Origin: an uncultured Myxococcales bacterium
Lineage (GTDB): Bacteria > Myxococcota_A > UBA9042
NCBI GenBank assembly: GCA_903924465.1
Contig: CAIYBN010000008.1
Location: 62,001-126,000, forward strand
DNA length: 64,000 nt
Direction: 5' to 3'
A program made the translations under genes and the position numbers. Each line of letters starts with the position of its first letter. Position 1 is the stretch's first letter. Below the pieces are notes generated by a model. The model had not been told where the DNA came from, did not search any database, and was given only the letters and a program-made list of their open reading frames with translations. Positions 58,001 through 63,237 of this stretch are shown here, in pieces.

Positions 58001-59171
58001 ACGGATTGCCATCATTGCACGCCGGCGCGGAACCGCCGATGCACGCGCCGTTTGTGCAGACATCGCCGACCGTGCACGCGTTGCCATCTGAACAACCGGA
58101 GTCCGCGGGCTGGAACACGCAACCCTTCAGCGGATCGCAGAAATCTACCGTGCAGGGGTTCTCGTCGGCACAGACCGTGATCGCGCCGGGCAAGCAGACG
58201 CCGGCCGTGCACTTGTCGCCGTTTGTGCACGCGTTGCCGTCGCTGCAGGTGGGTGCGCCATTGCCGGACACGCAGCCTTGGACGGAATCACAGACGAGGT
58301 CGGTGCACACGCCGGCGGCGGCGCAATCCTTCATCACGCCGGCTTGGCACGCGCCCTTGACGCATTCGTCGCCGACCGTGCACGCGTTGCCGTCGTCACA
58401 AGGTGCGGCGTTGTTGGCGGATTGGCAGCCGAGCTGCGGCAAGCAGTAGTCCGTGGTGCACGGGTTGCCATCGTCGCACGCGGTGGTGCTGATCGCACCT
58501 GGCAGGCAGGTGCCGCCTGAACACGCGTCGCCGACGGTGCAGGCGTTGTCATCGGAGCAGGTGGCGGTGTTGGCCAGGTGCACGCAACCCGTCGAAGCAT
58601 TGCACGAATCGTCGGTGCACGGGTTGCCATCGTTGCAGGTGCCCTCGTCCGTCAGGCCATTGCAGTTGTCGTCGATGCCGTTGCAGACCTCGGGAACCAC
58701 TTGTCCCGGCTGGCAATTGGCGGTGCAGACCTTGCCGCCGCCTCCCGCAGCCGCCGCGCAAATGCCGGTGGCGCAATCCGCAAGCACGTTGCAGGGACAG
58801 CCGAGTTGCCCACCGCAGCTGCTGTCCGGGCCCACATCCGCCGTGTCTCCGCTGATCGCGTCGGGGGCGTCAACAGCATCCGCGATGTCCGGCAACAGCA
58901 GGTCCAGATCCACCGAGTCGGAGGAGCCGTCGTTCGCGAGCACATCGTTGGAAACAGTGTCGCCAGAAATCAGGCCGTCGATCACCGTGTCGCCCACGAC
59001 AAGCCCGTCCTGGTCGGCAATATCGTCGCCCGGGAGGCTGATGCCCTCAATCGGCGCGTCGTCGGTGCACGCGGTGATGGGGACCAGAAAAGCCATTGTG
59101 GCCAGAAAGCTGATCAAGCCGAATGCGCCCGAGCGATGTTTCAAACGGCTGAATGGGCTTTGGGTACACAT
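52044..59171 (-). CDS. giant lipoprotein: MopE motif, 39 tandem 51-residue cysteine repeats and fibrinogen-like C-terminus
   Basis: 2375 residues. The start at 59171 (GGAG 8 nt upstream) gives a signal ending in LVPITAC. An acidic Asp-rich linker (about 35-125) and a MopE-type motif (EVCNGIDDNCNGLTDEG, near 160-177) follow. Residues ~178-2165 are 39 tandem repeats of about 51 residues. Each joins a CTDC half (C-x5-C-x4-C-x5-C, as in CNDGNPCTTDSCDPxxGC) to a second half (C-x5-C-x5-C-x4-C, as in CSDGNACTVGDACSGGxC). The C-terminal ~205 residues begin like a fibrinogen-related domain (SCNQIHTAYPAGASGTYW... VYCEMTNWGGGW). Probably an extended, disulfide-rigid stalk with a recognition domain at the tip; the ligand is unknown. 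Confidence 0.85.
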   Translation of the reverse strand: MCTQSPFSRLKHRSGAFGLISFLATMAFLVPITACTDDAPIEGISLPGDDIADQDGLVVGDTVIDGLISGDTVSNDVLANDGSSDSVDLDLLLPDIADAVDAPDAISGDTADVGPDSSCGGQLGCPCNVLADCATGICAAAAGGGGKVCTANCQPGQVVPEVCNGIDDNCNGLTDEGTCNDGNPCTDDSCNASTGCVHLANTATCSDDNACTVGDACSGGTCLPGAISTTACDDGNPCTTDYCLPQLGCQSANNAAPCDDGNACTVGDECVKGACQAGVMKDCAAAGVCTDLVCDSVQGCVSGNGAPTCSDGNACTNGDKCTAGVCLPGAITVCADENPCTVDFCDPLKGCVFQPADSGCSDGNACTVGDVCTNGACIGGSAPACNDGNPCTKDSCDPTIGCVNTITTDACTDGNVCTVGDACVSGECVPGASSTCDDGNVCTTDACDPVKGCVTTYNILSCSDGNSCTVGDVCGGGICTPGTTTPCSDGNPCTADSCSQTGGCVFTPTTDSCSDGNACTVGDACSDGVCLPGAATTCDDGNLCTTESCDAKLGCVTTNNTLACSDGSVCTQGDLCAGGACIPGASLPCNDGNPCTTDTCDATGGCTFLLNSDGCSDNNGCTVNDVCSGGACVPGAVANCDDKNPCTADTCDPVAGCLNSPTTASCSDGSVCTLGDQCSGGVCVPGSTLPCADGNPCTDDSCNAATGCVFTPNTATCDDGSSCTLNDKCLLGVCTGGTVAPCDDGNPCTSELCDTQNGCTHVNNTVPCSDGSACTQGDTCGGGSCVPGATVTCNDGNPCTSDVCSAASGCVFTNNTQACSDGNTCTVNDACAGGACVPGAALGCDDSNPCTTDSCSATNGCVHSNNTLACSDNNACTSGDVCATGACQPGTIVSCNDSNPCTDDICDPTSGCVHSNNAATCSDNNACTNGDVCASGACQPGAAVGCDDGNPCTTDSCNISGGCVHAFNTNGCSDGNACTQGDACAGGACQPGAAEICNDSNPCTSDTCNSSTGCVFTNTTASCSDGNVCTVGDACSGGACIAGPSTVCNDNNLCTNDACNPASGCVFTANSLPCSDGSACTSGDGCANSACAPGATIVCNDGNPCTTDSCDPNSGCVATPHAGSCTDNNACTLGDACSGGNCVPGTALNCDDNNLCTSDSCNAGSGCVNSNNTLPCSDGNDCTTPDVCGGGTCVSGPGQACNDNNPCTSDNCNNVGGCAFTPNSNSCSDGNACTLGDICSASACQPGASAPNCDDNNPCTTDSCDTSAGCVHSNLTIACDDNNACTSGDVCAGGSCHSGATIDCNDNNLCTSDSCSIATGCVNANNTAPCSDGSACTQGDTCAAGSCASGPSVTCNDGNPCTTDACNPATGCVYTNNALTCSDGNSCTVNDLCASGTCVPGAALPCDDGNLCTTDSCNAGSGCVHTNNVLTCTDNNACTNGDVCASGTCQPGALATCNDGNICTDDACDPTTGCVNTNNAASCSDNNACTNGDACSGGACVPGASINCDDGNPCTTDSCNVSGGCVHPFNTNGCSDGNACTQGDACASGACAGGAAVTCNDSNPCTSDTCNAVTGCVFTITTATCSDGNVCTVGDACSGGSCVPGPTTVCNDNNDCTTDSCNASSGCVFAANTLSCNDNNACTNGDICASGACKPGATIVCNDGNVCTTDSCVPASGCTTAPYVGSCTDNNACTLNDACSAGNCVPGAAPNCDDNNPCTNDSCNASTGCVNTNNTLPCSDGNDCTTPDVCGGGSCVSGPGQVCNDNNVCTTDNCNNVGGCVYTANTKTCSDGDACTIGDICASSACQPGGTALNCNDNNPCTSDICDTVAGCLHTNLTTNCDDNNACTSGDVCSGGSCQSGAAVTCNDGNGCTSDSCSPASGCVYTNNTASCSLGSKCTVGDFCSGGSCQAGTPQNCDDGNPCTTDSCSPAVGCQTVNNTLGCDDGSACTNPDKCAAGVCSGTPIVCSDGNICTNDNCIAATGCSFPANTVGCSDGSVCTIGDTCANTVCVPGALETCTDGNICTDDTCNPASGCVFPNNALGCNDGSACTNPDKCSGGACGGTAVVCNDGNICTDDYCDIALGCKTTNNAAGCDDNSQCTSPDKCAGGICGGTAVNCDDGNPCTGDSCAPATGCAHSVLNGTACGDIGVCLTGTCSPGANITPGTSCNQIHTAYPAGASGTYWIDPNGGSTGDEYKVYCEMTNWGGGWEKIDNSWANTLLTVTNPNPAQGNCLMNATLWQSWYGFNPTTNANQVLCIGANTTANWPSYTQLHYEAVVLTGYDGTNGNFDLGTNCYSVNGVDDFCAGPAAALAPPNTAYIQLANGVNSPSYTRTITLGATYTDFQVRARGYRGGGGGGFGGNEGVQWKTGAIYIR
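53429..55114 (-). repeat. higher-order repeat, copy 2 (units 24-34)
   Basis: Eleven consecutive units whose individual sequences match, in order, units 13-23. Anchors at 53921 (CGCAGACGTC) and 54571 (CAGCCGTTGG) recur at exactly +1686 bp. Boundaries are approximate. Confidence 0.8.
55115..56800 (-). repeat. higher-order repeat, copy 1 (units 13-23)
   Basis: Partner of 53429-55114, with anchors at 55607 and 56257. Both copies share unit-specific oddities: FNTNG (units 16/27), DCTTPDVCGGG (20/31), NCNNVGG (21/32) and SNLT/TNLT (22/33). Where read side by side, the DNA is roughly 85% identical. Confidence 0.8.
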
Positions 59172-59216
59172 CAAGAACTCCTGCGTGGGCAAAAAAGCCG
59201 CACCGACTGGCGGATC

Positions 59217-59245
59217 ATACTAGAATTTGTCCGGAAACGGCGCAA
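59217..59245 (-). promoter_or_regulatory. promoter of the 2375-residue repeat lipoprotein gene
   Basis: On the minus strand: TTGCGC (59245-59240), 17-nt spacer, TAGTAT (59222-59217). The leader to the ATG at 59171 is about 40 nt and contains CAGGAG. Confidence 0.5.
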
Positions 59246-59294
59246 GTTTGTGAGGACATGTGGACGCGAACAAAAAGCCCCGCACGACGCTGTT

Positions 59295-59762
59295 TTATCG
59301 GATTGGACGAACCTGAAACGAACGCGGGGTGAAAGCAAGCGGCAACAAAGCGCTCAGTTGCAGCCGCGAGGCAGTCCCACCCAGACTGACCAGCGTCACA
59401 AAGAGGTCCTGACCTTCCTCCGCCAGCGCAAATTCTGCAAGCGTTTGTCGACAAACTCCGCATGGCGCTGCGAGTTCGGTCGCGTCGGTGACGATGGCGA
59501 TTTCCCGAAATCGTCGTTCCCCTTGGGCAACGGCCGAGACGACCGCGGTGCGTTCTGCGCAGACGGCCACGCCATAGGAGGCGTTTTCCACGTTGACGCC
59601 CAGATAGACGCGCCCCGATTCACCGACCAGGGCGGCGCCTACGCGAAATCCGGAATACGGTACCCAGGCGCGTTCGCGAACCGCCACAGCTTCAGCGACC
59701 AGCGCCGTCAGCTGTGGATCAGCGCGCAAAATCGCCGCGTCACGCCAGAGATCGTGGCTCAC
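59295..59762 (-). CDS. cdd: cytidine deaminase
   Basis: 155 residues from a GTG at 59762 that overlaps the stop of the purine phosphorylase gene (GTGA), with GGAGG upstream. Signatures: VPYSGFRVGAAL for substrate binding, Cys68-Ala-Glu70 (catalytic Glu) and the zinc pair Cys101/Cys104 in PCGVC. It deaminates cytidine and deoxycytidine to uridine and deoxyuridine in pyrimidine salvage. The open frame continues upstream, but those codons overlap the phosphorylase and do not look like CDA. The pairing with a purine phosphorylase makes a two-gene nucleoside salvage operon. Confidence 0.92.
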   Translation of the reverse strand: MSHDLWRDAAILRADPQLTALVAEAVAVRERAWVPYSGFRVGAALVGESGRVYLGVNVENASYGVAVCAERTAVVSAVAQGERRFREIAIVTDATELAAPCGVCRQTLAEFALAEEGQDLFVTLVSLGGTASRLQLSALLPLAFTPRSFQVRPIR

Positions 59763-60616
59763 GGCAGCCTCCGCTGGCCCGGCGTGTTGGGCAGCGCCCG
59801 GACGATGCCGCCCAGCAGGCTGACCATCCGCGCGGTCGCCTGCCCCGCCACTTCGCCGACGTGCGCGTGGTCCAGCGTCCCTTGACCCAAGCCGGCGCCC
59901 AGATTGGTGATGCATGACAGCCCGAGCACGCGAACGCCCATGTGGCGCGCGGCGATCACTTCCGGCACGGTCGACATCCCCACCGCGTCGGCGCCCATCG
60001 CTGCCAGCATCCGAATCTCCGCCGGAGTCTCGTAGCTTGGGCCCAGCACGGCAGCATAGACGCCCTCGTGCAACGTCAAGCCCTGCTGCTGGGCGATTTG
60101 CCGTGCCTGCTCGCGCAGGGCCGCATCGTACGCCACGGTCATGTCGGGAAAACGTGGCCCCAGGCGTTCATCGTTGGGTCCAATGAGCGGATTTTGGCCC
60201 TGGAAGTTGATGTGGTCGGAAATCAGCATCAAATCGCCGGGCTGCAAGCGCGGGTGCACCGAGCCCGCCGCGTTGGAAACGATCAGCGTGTGGATGCCCA
60301 GCGCCGCGAGCATGCGCACGGGCAGCACAACCTGCTCCATCGAATGGCCTTCATACCGGTGCACGCGGCCGGCCAGGACCAGCACGTCGTGCCCTTGCCA
60401 CTCGCCCGCGACCAGCTCGCCGGCGTGGCCCTTGACCGTGGATCCAGCGAGATGGGGCAGCCGGGTGTAGGGCACGCGCTTGGCATGCTGGACTTCCTCG
60501 GCGACGCCCCCCAAGCCGGAACCGAGGATCAAGCCAATGCCAGCCCGCGACTTGCCAATATGGAGATCGACCGTGTCGATGAGTTCGCGCAGTGCGGAAA
60601 CGGTTGAAAATGCCAT
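59759..60616 (-). CDS. punA: purine-nucleoside phosphorylase (inosine/guanosine type)
   Basis: 285 residues from the ATG at 60616 (GGGAG 9 nt upstream; another in-frame ATG is at 60646). Family motifs of trimeric PNP: LGSGLGG (phosphate loop), GRVHRYEGHSMEQV, SNAAGSVHP, GPSYETPAEIRML and GADAVGMSTVPEVIAARH, then SCITNLGAG. It cleaves inosine or guanosine with phosphate to base and ribose-1-phosphate. It could also be an MTA-phosphorylase relative, but the ETPAE and MSTVPE motifs favour PNP. Coupled to cdd through a 4-nt overlap. Confidence 0.92.
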   Translation of the reverse strand: MAFSTVSALRELIDTVDLHIGKSRAGIGLILGSGLGGVAEEVQHAKRVPYTRLPHLAGSTVKGHAGELVAGEWQGHDVLVLAGRVHRYEGHSMEQVVLPVRMLAALGIHTLIVSNAAGSVHPRLQPGDLMLISDHINFQGQNPLIGPNDERLGPRFPDMTVAYDAALREQARQIAQQQGLTLHEGVYAAVLGPSYETPAEIRMLAAMGADAVGMSTVPEVIAARHMGVRVLGLSCITNLGAGLGQGTLDHAHVGEVAGQATARMVSLLGGIVRALPNTPGQRRLP

Positions 60617-60819
60617 GATCTGGTTCTCCCACGGCCTTTTGGCCACGGGTACTGTCGCACGCAGGCGCCATTTGTCGAGTTTGAATCACCAGGAAGCCAT
60701 GCCGCGCCAGCCCAGTGGTTAGCGTCCCATGGCGCCCCGACAGGACAAATGTGTCGCGATCCTGCACGCAACGCTTGCTTATTTTGCAGAAATTTTGCAT
60801 GGTTGCGCGGGATGTCGGC

Positions 60820-60848
60820 TTGACGCTTTCTTGCTCACTTCCCATAGC
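60820..60848 (+). promoter_or_regulatory. weak candidate promoter upstream of the 60879 lipoprotein gene
   Basis: TTGACG (60820-60825), 17-nt spacer, CATAGC (60843-60848). Good -35, poor -10 (3/6). Confidence 0.3.
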
Positions 60849-60878
60849 CGGACGCTGAACAGGCGCGTTGGAGGCATC

Positions 60879-61862
60879 ATGCAGCACACTTTCGGTCGTC
60901 GCGTTGTCCAATTGGGCCTGCTGGGCTTGAGCCTGTGTCACCTCGGCTGTGGCATTGTCGGCGACAAAGGCACGGCAATCTTCCATGTGGGCAGCAATTG
61001 GCAAAAGGGCACAGGGATTGCAGTCGGCTCGCAATTTACCGCCACGGCGCAGCGCAACGACTTGACGCGCAGAGCGCTGACGGTCACGAGCACGCAGCCG
61101 ACGGTGACGGCGTTGGCCGCTGGAGGCTTCCTGGCGGCAGCGCCCGGAATGGCGCAGTTTCAGGCCAGTGACCCCGCGACTTTGGCGGCTGTGGATACCG
61201 TGGAATTCACGATCGTCGCGCCCACGGCTGTGGCCTTGGGAGCCTGGTGGAGCAACACGACGGCACAGCCAGCGACGCTGGCCAGCAAATTCGCGCTTGT
61301 GCAGGGCGGCCGTTATGTCGGTGCGATTGTCGTCACGGATGCTTCGGGGGCCCGCTTGAATCACGCGGGAATCGCTGCGGTCACTTGCGATCACGCGACG
61401 GTGAAAGTGACGGACGACTACGTCGAGGCGACGCCGACAACGTTGGGTGCCACCACCGCGCTGGTGGCGGTCAAGAATGCGGCGGGGGCGGTACAAGCCA
61501 GCACGACGTATGCGATCCAGGTTGTCCTGCCGGCCGATGTGGCACACCTGAACCTGCACTCGGCGACCGTGCAGTCGGGCTCGAGCGCACCGTCCGATCC
61601 CGACAAAGGTCCAAACAACCCGGATCCTGCCGATACGTCGACGCCCCAAACGCAGCTTTACCTGCTGGCGATCGACGCAACGCTGGGCGATGGCACGCCG
61701 GTCTACGGGCCGACGGTGGCCTGGAGCGAAAGCGGCGCCAATCACCTGTTGGTCAAGCAGTCCAATGGCGGCAACTACGCGGTCCTGAAGAGCGGTGAAA
61801 CGGTGACAGTAACCGCGAAGCTGGGCACGCTCTCCGCTCAGGTGACGCTCGCCGCGCCGTGA
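60879..61862 (+). CDS. beta-rich lipoprotein of unknown function
   Basis: 327 residues from ATG 60879 (TTGGAGG upstream). The signal ends in LCHLGC, a slightly unusual lipobox with His at -2. The mature protein is rich in Ala/Thr/Val with alternating strands and several 'VTxTxxQPTVTALAAG' style segments. This is compatible with two or three Ig-like beta-sandwich domains (about 30-120, 130-220, 255-327). A Pro/Asp-rich hinge lies near 235-252 (SDPDKGPNNPDPADTSTPQ). No catalytic motif. It is divergent from the purine phosphorylase gene. Confidence 0.65.
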   Translation: MQHTFGRRVVQLGLLGLSLCHLGCGIVGDKGTAIFHVGSNWQKGTGIAVGSQFTATAQRNDLTRRALTVTSTQPTVTALAAGGFLAAAPGMAQFQASDPATLAAVDTVEFTIVAPTAVALGAWWSNTTAQPATLASKFALVQGGRYVGAIVVTDASGARLNHAGIAAVTCDHATVKVTDDYVEATPTTLGATTALVAVKNAAGAVQASTTYAIQVVLPADVAHLNLHSATVQSGSSAPSDPDKGPNNPDPADTSTPQTQLYLLAIDATLGDGTPVYGPTVAWSESGANHLLVKQSNGGNYAVLKSGETVTVTAKLGTLSAQVTLAAP

Positions 61863-61928
61863 GGGCGGCGTTTTCTTGCCATCGCGCCGCGCATGCGGCA
61901 CACAGGGAGCCGTACGTCGGAGCTCGCC

Positions 61929-62657
61929 GTGACTGTCAGCGCCAACCCTCCAGCACCGACCCGGGCGCGCATTCTCATCGTCGAGGATGACGCGGCCATT
62001 CGCGAAGGGTTGGAACTCAACCTGTCGTTGGAAGGCCATCACTGCGATACGGCGGTCGACGGCGAACAAGCGATTCTCGCGCTCGATCGATTCCCTTTTG
62101 ATCTCGTGCTACTGGACGTCATGTTGCCCGGGCGCAACGGCTTTGAAGTGCTGCGGACGATTCGCGCCAGCCGGCCGGAGTTGCCGGTCCTGCTGCTGAC
62201 GGCGCGTGCGGAAGAGGCGGACAAGATCCTGGGCCTGGAACTGGGCGCGGACGACTACATCGTCAAGCCGTTCGGTCTGGGGGAGCTGCGCGCGCGCATC
62301 CGGGCGGCGTTGCGGCGCGCAGGCCTGCAGGCCCAGGTAGGCCAGCCGGTGCGGGCGTTTGGCGACGTCGAGGTGGATCGCGACGGCCACCGCGTGCGTC
62401 GTCAGGGCGAGGATGTCCCGATGACGGCGCGGGAATTCTCGCTGCTGCTGCATTTTCTGGACAATCCGGAGCGCGTGCTGAGCCGCGAGGCGCTGCTCCG
62501 TCGCGTTTGGGGGCTGGAGCACGCGACGCTGCGCACGGTGGACAATTTCGTCATGCGGCTGCGGCAAAAGCTGGAGCCTGATGCGGATGCGCCGCGCTAC
62601 CTGGTGACCGTGCGCGGCGTGGGCTACCGCTTTGCGCCCAACGGTCTGGACGTCTGA
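61929..62657 (+). CDS. OmpR/PhoB-family response regulator
   Basis: 242 residues if started at the GTG 61929 (GGAG 7 nt upstream); the ATG at 61893 lacks a ribosome binding site and would add 12 residues. The receiver domain (15-130) has acidic residues Glu19/Asp20/Asp21, phospho-acceptor Asp63 in LLDVMLPG, Thr in LLLTARAEE and Lys in YIVKPFG. The C-terminal winged helix (about 145-240) shows MTAREFSLLLHFLDNPERVLSR, TVDNFVMRLRQKLE and a closing GVGYRF. No histidine kinase is adjacent; a histidine phosphotransfer protein is encoded convergently 4 bp away, so a phosphorelay link is possible. Confidence 0.93.
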   Translation: MTVSANPPAPTRARILIVEDDAAIREGLELNLSLEGHHCDTAVDGEQAILALDRFPFDLVLLDVMLPGRNGFEVLRTIRASRPELPVLLLTARAEEADKILGLELGADDYIVKPFGLGELRARIRAALRRAGLQAQVGQPVRAFGDVEVDRDGHRVRRQGEDVPMTAREFSLLLHFLDNPERVLSREALLRRVWGLEHATLRTVDNFVMRLRQKLEPDADAPRYLVTVRGVGYRFAPNGLDV

Positions 62658-62661
62658 CGCG

Positions 62662-63033
62662 TCACGGCGTCTCCACATGCGCGGCCGCCAGGCGTCGCAC
62701 ACTGTCCGCCACATCCGACCAGCATTGCGCCACCGCCGCGGCCGCAGCCTGACACGCATCACGATCCTGCCAGCCATCGGCAGATTCGGCCAACTGCTCC
62801 AAGGCGCTCGCGGCTTTGGCCAGATCCCGCGCACCGAGATTCGCGGCAGAAGAGTGCAGGGAATGGGCGGCACGCACGACGACGGCGCGATCTTCGGTCG
62901 CCAAACCGTGCGTGACGAGCGCCATGCGCGCCGGGGCCGTGCGCGCCAAAAGAGCCGCGAGGGCTGCGATCAGCTCCGCACCGCCCTCTTCCCGCAAACG
63001 GGCCAGAACGTCACTCTGCAGTTCCGCTGTCAT
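62662..63033 (-). CDS. histidine phosphotransfer (HPt) domain protein
   Basis: 123 residues from ATG 63033 (AAGGAG 5 nt upstream). All-helical, with the HPt signature VVRAAHSLHSSAANLGARDLA: His57 is the likely phosphorylation site, although the usual Lys of AHxLKGS is His60. Stand-alone HPt proteins shuttle phosphate between hybrid kinases and response regulators; the convergent OmpR-type regulator is an obvious but unproven partner. Confidence 0.8.
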   Translation of the reverse strand: MTAELQSDVLARLREEGGAELIAALAALLARTAPARMALVTHGLATEDRAVVVRAAHSLHSSAANLGARDLAKAASALEQLAESADGWQDRDACQAAAAAVAQCWSDVADSVRRLAAAHVETP

Positions 63034-63084
63034 CGACACTCCTTCTGCATTTCCCTGCGGCAGTCTGCCACACGGTTCGCGGAA

Positions 63085-63113
63085 TTGTGAAGAATCCTCA
63101 TGACGCGTAGGCT
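63085..63113 (+). promoter_or_regulatory. candidate promoter of the final cysteine-rich lipoprotein gene
   Basis: TTGTGA (63085-63090), 17-nt spacer, TAGGCT (63108-63113). The -10 matches consensus only 3/6. The leader would be about 118 nt. Confidence 0.3.
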
Positions 63114-63237
63114 GTAACCTTGCTTGTATTGGCCACCTTACCTACCCTTGCGGGCGACACGGGGCGGTCGGACCCAGCGCAACAAACAGGTTCCCGGCCG
63201 GTTTCTGTGGACGCGGTCGCCCCACGCAGAGGTTTCG

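Larger units (their letters stand above)
52690..58645 (-). repeat. coding tandem array, 39 units of about 153 bp
   Basis: The unit is 51 codons with eight cysteines. Most units keep length within one codon; the last unit is truncated and degenerate. The first units (58.6-57.0 kb) are more divergent from each other than the middle ones. Confidence 0.85.

Noticed and set aside
55072-58449. 1125-codon open frame on the plus strand opposite the 39-repeat gene
   Set aside because: A shadow of the repeat array (reads as LPSLQ/VHALPS repeats). The minus-strand frame has a signal peptide, ribosome binding site, promoter and recognisable domains.
52690-58645. Regular 153-bp repeats considered as a CRISPR array or satellite DNA
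   Set aside because: Repeats are in frame, differ mostly at third positions and loops, and encode conserved cysteines, so they are coding repeats.
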